The notes beneath the pieces are model-generated. The model had not been told where the DNA came from. It saw only the letters and a list, made by a program, of their open reading frames with translations, and made no database searches. A stretch of DNA of 64,000 bases from Calamus simplicifolius. Taxonomy: Eukaryota > Streptophyta > Magnoliopsida > Arecales > Arecaceae. A program made the translations under genes and the position numbers. Position 1 is the first letter of the stretch, and every line of letters starts with the position of its first letter. Location of the stretch: assembly GCA_900491605.1 (NCBI GenBank), contig UESW01001610.1, positions 271,519 to 335,518 of the forward strand, in the 5' to 3' direction. This document shows, in pieces, positions 44,442 through 55,097 of the stretch.

Positions 44442-45155
44442 ACTAATATATAAGAGGTTTGAAGACCATGTAGTCCCAAAAGTAGAGATAAGATGATCAG
44501 TGAAAAGCCGTAGAAAAGCAAGAAATAAAAAAGAACCCACTTGGAGGACGACAACACGCGATTTTCAGCGCGACTGTCCACACGTTACAGCAGGCGCGGC
44601 TTGGAACGGCGAGCTGTATTTGTTGTTTTCTTTTGTTTTATTTTCCCAATCAAAAACCTTTGACGATCTGTCTCCTGAGGTGTTGCCATCATCAACGCCC
44701 ATTTCATTTCATGCGTCATCAACATTTGCTATGGGCCTTTACGCTTGCTGCCATCCTCCGCTGACATGGTTGGAAAAGCGCACCTTCGGTAGCTCTTATT
44801 TCTAAAGGAGCTTTACAGGTCTGACATTAATAAATAAAAAAGATACTGCATGAATTTTTAAGTCTAGACGAACAACTTTATACAGATTCTCAAGGAAACT
44901 GATCGGCCTTTGATAATTTTAGGTTGGAAGCATCATAATATTTTATTTTTTAAATCTTGCACATTCTTAATTTTAAAAATATTAATAATTAATAAAAAAT
45001 ATTAATATTTGATTATATTTTTAAAAGCTCAATTTTTTTACTTCAAACAGTTCCTTACAGCATAAATTTTTGAGCGGATAAGTGATATCAAAACGAGTGT
45101 AATTATCTTTATTAATCATGTTGGATCCTCACACAAGAACACCATAAAATTGAAT
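44442..45155. other. Flank A, second copy
   Basis: This duplicates 36797-37525, including the ACTAA target site and the GGATCCTCACACAAGAA.ACC stretch at its end. Differences are scattered single bases and small indels, too many for a recent identical duplication but compatible with allelic divergence. No gene is recognised. Confidence 0.85.
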
Positions 45156-45511
45156 AGAAAAGTTTGTTGCAGCCTCGAACCGCCTAATAAAAAGAATACT
45201 ACTTTAATTTTTGAGCTTGTGTCAGCACTTTTTCTTGATAGTTTAGGCTTCTTGACTGCATCAACACCTCTTGATCGAGCTAAAAAAAAGTAGCGTGTAT
45301 GTCTACCATCAGGCAGAACGTTGCGCTCTATTTAAATGGGCCCGAACATTAATCCCAATAGCTCTTTTTCTTCGCCCGCACAAATGCATGTCAAAGATTA
45401 CCAAAAGAAAAATAAAAAAAATCGGCCAGTCATAGTTGCCGGCTGGTTAAAAATTCAGTGAATTGAAAGCCATGAGAGCGGCAAGGTGGCCGTCCAAGCC
45501 TTCGAATACTG
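45156..45511. other. Intergenic; repeats the left flank of E3
   Basis: No gene. About 45285-45511 matches 15080-15252 in the left flank of E3, with an extra ~40-bp insert carrying GCGCTCTATTTAAATGGGCC. The match ends at TGACATGG, exactly where E6 begins. Confidence 0.7.
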
Positions 45512-45870
45512 ACATGGTTAAAGTAAAGCAGCAAAAATAGTATTGAGAATTATCTTTCGCCATCGTTCCGGCCTCGGAATAAAATAAAAGGAAGAAGCTT
45601 TGAATTCTGGTTCTTCTGGTCCTTTCTCTACCAGATCGATGGTGTGTGGTTTTTCTCATATCGTAGAGCAGGTACCAGGGACCATTTTTATATACACAAA
45701 CCCTCCAGAAATTTCTGCCATCATAGAGATTTCGGAGCACGTTATGGGCGATGGTTACGGAGTCGCAAACTCACTCCCGCTGTTTTGCACGTTCAAAATT
45801 CAAAATACATAAACCACAAAATCAGGAGTTGGTTATTCCCCTGGCCAGTAGGAATCTGAATTAACCAACA
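45512..45870 (-). mobile_element. E6 LTR-A (leftmost, truncated at outer end)
   Basis: It ends CTGAATTAACCAACA at 45870, next to the polypurine tract. The outer ~45-60 bp present in LTR-B and LTR-C (starting TGTAAAAC) are missing. The shared ACATGG at the breakpoint suggests a microhomology-mediated deletion or joining. Confidence 0.85.
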
Positions 45871-46137
45871 TTCTCCCACTTGGTCTATGTATTTTCTACC
45901 ATGCACGATATTAACATACGGATCATGGCGACAGTTCCTCTAAATGTGAGTATTGTCTTCCATGTATCACAATATGTTACACTTCCCAACATAGCCCAAA
46001 TAACTTAATGAATAAACCCTATGTTTATTCGTGGTCCAAACATAATGATATTCCTCAAACAAATATGTATACAACTTAAAGGAGAAATATCCAAACTGAA
46101 TAAGAGTTTCATTGAAGAACAAGTATATACAATGACA
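45871..46137 (-). other. E6 copy 1 polypurine tract and 3' untranslated region
   Basis: On the minus strand CCAAGTGGGAGAA abuts the LTR. About 255 bp separate it from the end of pol. No frame is seen. Confidence 0.8.
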
Positions 46138-47130
46138 TTACATCACGGAACTAAGTCCCATTCGCGCTACATGATCCTTGAAACCCTTTGGTGGCATGCC
46201 TTTAGTCAGAGGATCCGCGATCATCAATTCAGTGCTGATGTGTTCAATAACCACTTTCTTTTCTTTAACACGCTCTCTTATGGCTAAGTACTTAATGTCG
46301 ATATGTTTACTACGACTACCACTCCTATTGTTCTTAGCCATAAAAACAGCAGCTGAATTATCACAGTACAATGTCAAGGGCCTCGAAATAGAGTCTACAA
46401 CTTTAAGCCCAGATATGAAACTCTTCAACCATACACCGTGTGAGGTAGCTTCAAAACAAGAGACGAACTCAGCCTCCATAGTGGAAGTAGCAGTCAGGGT
46501 CTGCTTGGCACTCTTCCATGATACAGCTCCATCAGCTAACATAAACACGTAACCTGACGTTGATTTACGTGAATCAATACAGCCAGCAAAGTCTGCATCA
46601 CTATATCCAATGACTTCCAACTTCTCAGTCCGTCTATACATGAGCATGTAATCCTTGGTTCCTTGAAGGTATCTCATAACCTTCTTTGCAGCCCGCCAGT
46701 GGTCAACACCTGGATTACTCTGATATCTCCCAAGCATTCCAACAACAAATGCAATGTCAGGCCTGGTACAAACCTGAGCATACATAAGGCTTCCAATAGC
46801 TGAAGCATATGGAATGGGTCTCATCTGTTCGCGTTCGAACTCATTTTTGGGACACTGATTCAAGCTGAATCTATCACCTTTCACAATGGGTGCTACACTC
46901 GGTGAACAATCTTTCATGCGAAACCTTTCTAGAACCTTGTTGATATAGGTCTCTTGAGACAAGCCCAAAATGCCTCTAGATCTATCTCTATGGATCTTTA
47001 TGCCAATGACATAAGATGCCTCACCCATATCCTTCATATCAAAGTTCTTTGAGAGAAATTGTTTCACCTCATATAGCAAACCCTTGTCATTAGTCGCAAG
47101 CAAAATGTCATCCACATATAACAAGAAAGC
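46138..47130 (-). pseudogene. E6 copy 1: RT C-terminus and RNase H
   Basis: The open frame contains LLYVDDILLATNDKGLLYEV (catalytic YVDD), then MDK-type thumb motifs MKDMGEASYVIGIKIHRDRS and GSLMYAQVCTRPDIAFVVGM, followed by copia RNase H: GYSDADFAGCIDSRKSTSGY, EAEFVSCFEATSHGVWLKSF and LYCDNSAAVFMAKN. It ends KHIDIKYLAIRERV and DPLTKGMPP, the normal copia pol C-terminus. The frame itself looks intact but is separated from the upstream RT by a 2-bp loss near 47122. Confidence 0.93.
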
Positions 47131-48439
47131 AAATCTTGCTCCCACTGACCTTTTGGTATATACAAACATCCATGATGTTTTCTTCAAAGCCAAATGAAGT
47201 AATAACATCATGAAATTTCAAATACCATTGTCGGGAGGCTTGCTTTAATCCATATATGGACTTATTCAGCTTACAAACTAAATTCTCACCACTACTAGAG
47301 GAAAATCCTTCTGGTTGTTTCATGTAAACCTCTTCCTCTAGATCACCATTGAGGAACGCCGTTTTCACATCCATCTGGTGTAACTCTAAATCAAAATGAG
47401 CCACCAATGCCATGATTACACGGAAGGAGTCCTTTTTAGATACAGGAGAAAAGGTCTCCGTGTAATCTATTCCTTCCCTCTGAGTAAATCCTTTGGCAAC
47501 AAGTCTAGCCTTATGTCTCTCAATGTTGCCTTCTGAGTCTTTCTTAGTTTTAAAGACCCACTTACAACCAATGGCTTTTACACCATTAGGCAACTTGACA
47601 AGATCCCAGACTTTGTTAGATGCCATAGAATCCATCTCTTCTTTCATGGCTTTGTACCACAAGTCAGATACATTAGAACTCATGGCCAGTGAAAACGTTT
47701 CAGGGTCATTTTCGGCTCCAATATTGTAGTCACATTCTTGCAGATACACAACATAATCACTAGGAATTGCTGGTCTCCTAGTCCTAGTAGACCTCCTCAA
47801 TGTTGCCTCAACATTCTCCTGTGAAACAGGATCATGTTGCTCAACAGGTTGTTCAACAATTTCGGGTATTTGCTGAACTTCAAGGTCTACTGGATTTGGA
47901 TCAGCAATTTGTGGAATCTCTTGGACCTGTTGCTCAACATGTGCACGAACACAAGGCGCACTGTGAACTACAACAATCGGTCCACTACTTGAAGTGGAGC
48001 ATTGAGCATCTTGATGACCTTTCCCAAGACCAAGGTCTTGAAAATGATCGCTCCCACTAATTAAATCGTTTTCAAGAAATTTAGCATTTCTTGATTCCAC
48101 AAATCTAGTGCTATGAGAAGGACAATAAAATCTATATCCCTTGGATCTTTCGGCATAACCAACAAAATATGCACTTAAGGTCCTCGGGTCCAACTTCCTT
48201 TCATGTGGATTATAAATCCTCACCTCAGCTGGGCAACCCCAGACGCGTACATGTCGCAAACTCGGTTTCCAACCTTTAAACAACTCAAAAGGTGTCTTTT
48301 GGACAGCCTTGGTTGGAACTCGGTTTAATATGTACACCGCTGTCTTAAGGGCTTCAGTCCATAAGGACCGAGGAAGTTTGGAGCTGGCAAGCATGCTCCT
48401 TACCATGTCCATTAATGTTCGGTTTCTTCTTTCAGCCAC
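47131..48439 (-). pseudogene. E6 copy 1: integrase C-terminus and RT N-terminal part
   Basis: The open frame 48439-47108 starts AERRNRTLMDMVRSMLASSK (integrase core end) and contains TKAVQKTPFELFKGWKPSLR and VWGCPAEVRIYNP, an acidic linker, and then RT: KAIGCKWVFKTKKDSEGNIE, RHKARLVAKGFTQREGIDYT and LHQMDVKTAFLNGDLEEEVY. It runs to GSKICFLV and then shifts out of frame relative to the YVDD segment, because two bases present in copy 2 are absent. Upstream it is separated from the gag-integrase frame by a 1-bp loss. Confidence 0.93.
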
Positions 48440-50139
48440 ACCATTCTGATCTGGAGAACCAGGTAAGGTGTATTGGGCAACAATCCCACAATCTTGAAGA
48501 AACTTTGCAAATGGACCGGTAGCTTGTCCACTCTCAGTGTATCTACCGTAGTATTCTCCTCCCTATCAGATCTTACGATCTTGATTCGTTTGTCACATTG
48601 TTTCTCTACTTCAGCCTTAAAAACTTTGAAAGCATCAAGTGCCTCACTTTTGCTGTTCAATAAGTAGAGATACATGTAACGCGAATAATCATCAATAAAG
48701 GAGATGAAATACTTATTACGGTATGCATCTATATCAGGACTACAAATGTCTGTATGAATTATTTCTAACAATTGAGAACTCCTCTTTGCACCTTTCTTTG
48801 ACTTGTTAGTCTGCTTACCTTTAATGCAGTCTACACAAGTACTAAAGTCAGTCCAATCAAGAGTACTAAGTACTCCATCATGTACCAACCTCTTGATTCT
48901 ATCAATGGAGATATGACCTAATCTCCTATGCCACAAATTAGACGAATTCTCATCAACGACACATCTTTTAACACCAACATGCATAGAAGAATAGTGATTA
49001 TCATTAAGACGAAAAAGACCATCAGACAATGTACCACATCCAATAATCTCAGATCCATAAGAAATACTGAAAGATGAATCCGAAAATTTAAAGGAATATC
49101 CACAAGATACAAGTCTTGAAACAGAAACTAAATTCCTAGCAAAACCAGGAATATAAAATGTCTTTTCCAAACTTAAAATAAAACCACTATCTAAAACAAG
49201 TTTGCAAGTTCCAATGGCTTCCACATGTGATGACATCTTATTTCCAGAATAGATGCAGCATTCACTTCCCACTGGTTTCCGCAGGTCTTGCAATCCCTGC
49301 AAGGAGTTGGTAACATGGATTGAAGAACCAGAGTCAATCCACCATGTGTCTTGAGTAACATTAATCATGTTAGATTCATAACAGACAAAAGAGAGTTGAG
49401 TACCTTTCTTGTCAAGCCACTGTTTGAACTTGGCACAATCCTTCCTCAAATGCCCTTTCTTCTTGCAGAAGAAACATTTGGAACTTTTCTGAATGTCCCC
49501 TTTGGCAGGAATCTTGCCCTTGTTCTTTGCTTGAAATTTCTTTTTCTTTCCTGGTGTTGTCAAATTTACCTTCTCACCCTCTTCCACAGCAAGTCTACCC
49601 TCCTCTTGAACACACATGGTCATAAGTTCATTAATTGACCATTTATCCTTATGTGTGTTATAAGAGATCTTAAATGGGGCATATTGCGGTGGTAGAGTGT
49701 TGAGAATGTAATGCACTAGAAAAGAGTCAGACATCTCAACTTCAAGTCTCTTCAATTGAGCCGCAATGTCCCTCATCCTCATAATGTGGTCACGTACACC
49801 GCGTATACCACTCAGTTTTATGGATGAGAACTGGTGAATTAGGGTGCTAGCTAAAGCCTTGTCTGAAGATACAAATTGATCATCGATCGCCTTCAGCAAG
49901 TCACGGACATTGTCATAATGCTCAAGGGAACCCCTGATGCCATCTGAGATCTTGGTCTTTATGAACATTATTGAGAGACGATTAGATCGCTCCCATTTTT
50001 CATAAAGAACAGAATCTTCAGGGGGCGGTTCATCCTTCCTTATGGCGTAATCAATGTCCTTGCACCCTAGATGAAGGAGAGTTCTCTCCTTCCAAATTTT
50101 ATAATTGTCCCCTTTGAGCTCAGGAACATCACAAATCAT
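48412..50139 (-). pseudogene. E6 copy 1: gag, protease and integrase N-terminal part
   Basis: The 575-residue frame begins MICDVPELKGDNYKIWKERT (copia gag). It has the core LIHQFSSIKLSGIRGVRDHI to HYILNTLPPQYAPFK, a CCHC knuckle (CFFCKKKGHLRKDC, about residue 222), the protease site WWIDSGSSIHVT (about residue 268), the pre-integrase motif LWHRRLGHISIDRIKRL and the core IIHTDICSPDIDAYR with IDDYSRYMYLYLL. Near 48565 a single base is missing relative to copy 2, so the last ~45 residues are out of frame. This is the best-preserved coding segment in the window. Confidence 0.95.
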
Positions 50140-51619
50140 ATCAGAGAAATTAACAGGCTGACAAACTGCAAAAATTAAATAACCATACTCATGTTACAAA
50201 ACTTTGAAGCTCTTTAAACAATATGACATATCTACCAATGTAAAATACGTCAAAATATGAATCTACTGACATAAAACTTGCCTGTGGGCTGAAGTATTAA
50301 TTCAATTAGATTCACATTTAAACTATATGATAAAATTATCAAATTATACCCTTAATTTCTAATCCCTGTGGGTAAATTAGAAAATATAATTTGACATTTT
50401 ATCCTAATTAATTATATGAATATAACAAAATTTTTGTGGAATAAATTTTATTATATCCATATAATTAATTATAATTAATGTCTATTATTTATGTGATTTA
50501 TTAACTTTATTATACAATTTTATAATTAAGGATGCTGTGGCTACTCCTCAATTATTTAATTGTATTTATCACTTAGACATTATTTAAATTTTATGCTCAA
50601 TTATGTCACTTAAGATGCATGCATAATTCACAAAATTTACACACACAAATTCTAAATATAATTGAACATAGATATGACAGGCTAATGGCCCATCACTTAA
50701 TGAACGAGCCAACAGCCCGTCATCCTCACCCAATTCCAATAGTTTAATTTAACCAAAATATCTCAATCACCTCAAAATTTTCGGATAAAATTATGTGCAC
50801 GGCCCAGCCTCACTGTTGGCCCAAACAACAGAGCCAATCAAATACTGGATCAATTCTAATTGGATCAGATGTCTGTTGGGCCAGGGCCTGGCCCAGAACG
50901 CTGGGCCAGCGCCTGGCCCACCCAGGCGCTACCAGCGCCTGTTGCCCACGCTGGTTGGCAACCAGCGCTGGCGGGCGCTGGCAGGCAGCCAGCGCCCAGC
51001 CAGGGGGCGCTGGCAGTCAGCCAGCGCCCAGCCATGCCAGCGCTGGCATGGCAAATTTTTTTTTTTTACTGTCACGTTTTCAGTAAGAAACATTTTCATC
51101 CGTCCTTATCCCGTGTGCACATATCCGAAGCAAGGAAACCATGCTTCCTCCTTTTATGGTGATTTGATTATGAGATGTTTGGATTTATCTTTATTCAAAC
51201 TATATCCAAAAGAATGAGTGAACAGATAAATGCATGCTTTATCCAAAAGAATGAGTGAACAGATAAATGCATGCTTCATGGCATAAGCATGCTTATCGAT
51301 CAATCTATTAACTCTCCCGGTACGCAGGTAGTTGGGTCAAACGCACCAAGGTACTACAGCAGCCTCCCTTATTGGTACGTCCCTAATATCCCTACCGTAC
51401 GCCCGTTGGGTAAATAATCCAGGGTACTACCAGTAGCCTCCCCTTTGGACTATCCCTAAAATGAGAGAAATAGAAATCAAGAACGTCTTGCCCCTCTTTA
51501 TTTTTGATCAGGATAAAATTTTAAATATATATTTTCTAATATTTAAAACAAAATCCAACATAAAGAAGAGCCCAAAAGCAGAAAGCATTCGGCCAAAACG
51601 AGACAGAGGCGTAAAGGCT
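50140..51619 (-). other. E6 copy 1 leader (about 1.5 kb)
   Basis: Between PBS and gag lies an unusually long leader for a copia element. On the plus strand, 50870-51050 is GC-rich with repeated CCAGCGCC and GGCGCTGGC words that are mutually complementary. About 51205-51280 has a ~36-bp duplication (ATCCAAAAGAATGAGTGAAC unit) absent from copy 2. The remainder is AT-rich. No frame is convincing. Confidence 0.75.
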
Positions 51620-51631
51620 CTGCTACCATTA
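51620..51631 (-). other. E6 copy 1 primer binding site, mutated
   Basis: On the minus strand the sequence is ATGGTAGCAGAGCC; the expected TGGTATCAGAGCC is intact in copy 2 at 57933-57944. One base change in the site might reduce priming. Confidence 0.8.
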
Positions 51632-51926
51632 TGTAAAACTTACCAGTAACGTGCCTAATGTGATTTAGATCAACATGGCACTTCAAAATAAAGTAAAGCA
51701 GCGGAAATAGTGTTGAGGATTACCTCCCGCCATCGTTCCGGCCTCGGAATAAAATAAAAGGAAGAAGCTTTGAATTCTGGTTCTTCTGGTCCTTTCTCTA
51801 CCCAGATTGATGGTGTGTGGTTTTTCTCATATCGTAGAGCAGGTACCAGGGACCATTTTTATATACACAAACCCTCCAGAAATTTCTGCCATCATAGAGA
51901 TTTCCGGAGCACGTTATGGGCGATGG
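51632..51926 (-). mobile_element. E6 LTR-B (central, shared), visible part
   Basis: It starts TGTAAAACTTACC and runs parallel to LTR-C and LTR-A until the run of N. It serves as the 5' LTR of copy 1 and the 3' LTR of copy 2. The end is hidden by the gap. Confidence 0.88.
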
Positions 51927-52230
51927 NNNNNNNNNNNNNNNNNNNNNNNNNNNNNNNNNNNNNNNNNNNNNNNNNNNNNNNNNNNNNNNNNNNNNNNNNN
52001 NNNNNNNNNNNNNNNNNNNNNNNNNNNNNNNNNNNNNNNNNNNNNNNNNNNNNNNNNNNNNNNNNNNNNNNNNNNNNNNNNNNNNNNNNNNNNNNNNNNN
52101 NNNNNNNNNNNNNNNNNNNNNNNNNNNNNNNNNNNNNNNNNNNNNNNNNNNNNNNNNNNNNNNNNNNNNNNNNNNNNNNNNNNNNNNNNNNNNNNNNNNN
52201 NNNNNNNNNNNNNNNNNNNNNNNNNNNNNN
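51927..52230. other. Assembly gap (304 N)
   Basis: No sequence. By comparison with copy 1 the gap should replace about 45748-46034, or 287 bp: the end of LTR-B, the polypurine tract and part of the 3' UTR. The size is close, so the gap may be an estimated fill across an unresolved repeat. Confidence 0.95.
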
Positions 52231-52365
52231 CAAACATAATGATATTCCTCAAAACAAACAAATATGTATACAACTTAAAGGAGAAATATCCAAACTGAAT
52301 AAGAGTTTCATTGAAGAACAAGTATATACAATGACATTACATCACGGAACTAAGTCCCATTCGCG

Positions 52366-53165
52366 CTACATGATCCTTGAAACCTTTGGTGGCATGCCTT
52401 TAGTCAGAGGATCCGCGATCATCAATTCAGTGCTGATGTGTTCAATAACCACTTTCTTTTCTTTAACACGCTCTCTTATGGCTAAGTACTTAATGTCGAT
52501 ATGTTTACTACGACTACCACTCCTATTGTTCTTAGCCATAAAAACAGCAGCTGAATTATCACAGTACAATGTCAAGGGCCTCGAAATAGAGTCCACAACT
52601 TAAGCCCAGATACGAAACTCTTCAACCATACACCGTGTGAGGTAGCTTCAAAACAAGAGACGAACTCAGCCTCCATAGTGGAAGTAGCAGTCAAGGTCTG
52701 CTTGGCACTCTTCCATGATACAGCTCCATCAGCTAACATAAACACGTAACCTGACGTTGATTTACGTGAATAAATACAGCCAGCAAAGTCTGCATCACTA
52801 TATCCAATGACTTCCAACTTCTCAGTCCGTCTATACATGAGCATGTAATCCTTGGTTCCTTGAAGGTATCTCATAACCTTCTTTGCAGCCCGCCAGTGGT
52901 CAACACCTGGATTACTCTGATATCTCCCAAGCATTCCAACAACAAATGCAATGTCAGGCCTGGTACAAACCTGAGCATACATAAGGCTTCCAATAGCTGA
53001 AGCATATGGAATGGGTCTCATCTGTTCGCGTTCGAACTCATTTTTGGGACACTGATTCAAGCTGAATCTATCACCTTTCACAATGGGTGCTACACTCGGT
53101 GAACAATCTTTCATGCGAAACCTTTCTAGAACCTTGTTGATATAGGTCTCTTGAGACAAGCCCAA
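52366..53165 (-). pseudogene. E6 copy 2: RT C-terminus and RNase H, frameshifted
   Basis: It covers the same motifs as copy 1, from GLSQETYINKVLERF to EAEFVSCFEATSHGVW, but a single-base deletion near 52600 and another near 53222 break the frame. The RNase H end continues in the next frame (52596-52366). GCIYSRKSTSGY has Tyr in place of the Asp of copy 1. Confidence 0.9.
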
Positions 53166-53194
53166 AATGCCTCTAGATCTATCTCTATGGATCT

Positions 53195-53960
53195 TTATGC
53201 CAATGACATAAGATGCCTCACCATATCCTTCATATCAAAGTTCTTTGAGAGAAATTGTTTCACCTCATATAGCAAACCCTTGTCATTAGTCGCAAGCAAA
53301 ATGTCATCCACATATAACACAAGAAAGCAAATCTTGCTCCCACTGACCTTTTGGTATATACAAACATCCATGATGTTTTCTTCAAAGCCAAATGAAGTAA
53401 TAACATCATGAAATTTCAAATACCATTGTCGGGAGGCTTGCTTTAATCCATATATGGACTTATTCAGCTTACAGACTAAATTCTCACCACTACTAGAGGA
53501 AAATCCTTCTGGTTGTTTCATGTAAACCTCTTCCTCTAGATCACCATTGAGGAATGCCGTTTTCACATCCATCTGGTGTAACTCTAAATCAAAATGAGCC
53601 ACCAATGCCATGATTACACGGAAGGAGTCCTTTTTAGATACAGGAGAAAAGGTCTCCGTGTAATCTATTCCTTCCCTCTGAGTAAATCCTTTGGCAACAA
53701 GTCTAGCCTTATGTCTCTCAATGTTGCCTTCTGAGTCTTTCTTAGTTTTAAAGACCCACTTACAACCAATGGCTTTTACACCATCAGGCAACTTGACAAG
53801 ATCCCAGACTTTGTTAGATGCCATAGAATCCATCTCTTCTTTCATGGCTTTGTACCATAAGTCAGATACATTAGAACTCATGGCCAGTGAAAACGTTTCA
53901 GGATCATTTTGGCTCCAATATTGTAGTCACATTCTTGCAGATACACAACATAATCACTAG
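53195..53960 (-). pseudogene. E6 copy 2: reverse transcriptase with intact YVDD frame
   Basis: The 228-residue frame 53881-53195 runs from MSSNVSDLWYKAMKEEMDSM through KAIGCKWVFKTKKD, QMDVKTAFLNGDLEEEVYMK and GLKQASRQWYLKFHD to FLVLYVDDILLATND. Here the catalytic site is in frame with the rest of RT, unlike copy 1. The frame is lost upstream near 53910 and downstream at MKDM near 53222. Confidence 0.92.
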
Positions 53961-54256
53961 GAATTGCTGGTCTCCTAGTCCTAGTAGACCTCCTCAATGT
54001 TGCCTCAACATTCTCCTGTGAAACAGGATCATGTTGCTCAACAGGTTGTTCAACAATTTGGGTATTTGCTGAACTTCAAGGTCTACTGGATTTGGATCAG
54101 CAGTTTGTGGAATCTCTTGGACCTATTGCTCAACATGTGCACGAACACAAGGCGCACTGTGAACTACAACAATCGGTCCACTACTTGAAGTGGAGCATTG
54201 AGCATCTTGATGACCTTTCCCAAGACCAAGGTCTTGAAAATGATCGCTCCCACTAA

Positions 54257-55097
54257 TTAAGTCGTTTTCAAGAAATTTAGCATTTCTTGATTCCACAAAT
54301 CTAGTGCTATGAGAAGGACATAAAATCTATATCCCTTGGATCTTTCGGCATAACCAACAAAATATGCACTTAAGGTCCTCGGGTCCAACTTCCTTTCATG
54401 TGGATTATAAATCCTCACCTCAGCTGGGCAACCCCAAACGCGTACATGTCGCAAACTCGGTTTCAACCTTTAAACAACTCAAAAGGTGTCTTTGGACAGC
54501 CTTGGTTGGAACCCGGTTTAATATGTACACCGCTGTCTTAAGGGCTTCAGTCCATAAGGATCGAGGAAGTTTGGAGCTGGCAAGCATGCTCCTTACCATG
54601 TCCATTAATGTTCGGTTTCTTCTTTCAGCTACACCATTCTGATCTGGAGAACCAGGTAAGGTGTATTGGGCAACAATCCCACAATCTTGAAGAAACTTTG
54701 CAAATGGACCGGTAGCTTGTCCATTCTCAGTGTATCTACCATAGTATTCTCCTCCCTTATCAGATCTTACGATCTTGATTCGTTTGTCACATTGTTTCTC
54801 TATTTCAGCCTTAAAAATTTTGAAAGCATCAAGTGCCTCACTTTTGCTGTTCAATAAGTAGAGATACATGTAACGCGAATAATCATCAATAAAGGAGATG
54901 AAATACTTATTACGGTATGCATCTATATCAGGACTACAAATGTCTGTATGAATTATTTCTAACAATTGAGAACTCCTCTTTGCACCTTTCTTTGACTTAT
55001 TAGTCTGCTTACCTTTAATGCAGTCTACAAGTACTAAAGTCAGTCCAATCAAGAGTACTAAGTACTCCATCATGTACCAACCTCTTGATTCTATCAA
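54257..55097 (-). pseudogene. E6 copy 2: integrase
   Basis: The frame 55097-54420 contains the integrase core with IHTDICSPDIDAYRN, the second segment IVRSDKGGEYYGRYTENGQA and SPDQNGVAERRNRTLMDMVR, all in frame, unlike copy 1, which shifts between these two blocks. Near 54475-54495 two single-base losses shift the frame into the fragment 54466-54257 (RHVRVWGCPAEVRIYN). Confidence 0.92.

Noticed and set aside
45600..45859. Short plus-strand frames in the E6 LTR
   Set aside because: LTR sequence, repeated in LTR-B and LTR-C with frame-changing differences.
46178..46552. Plus-strand frames opposite the E6 pol genes (also 47493, 48473, 49351)
   Set aside because: Antisense shadows of copia coding sequence, without own motifs.
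51770..52603. Open frames running across the N stretch
   Set aside because: They are artefacts of translating N; the flanking sequence belongs to the LTR and to antisense of pol.
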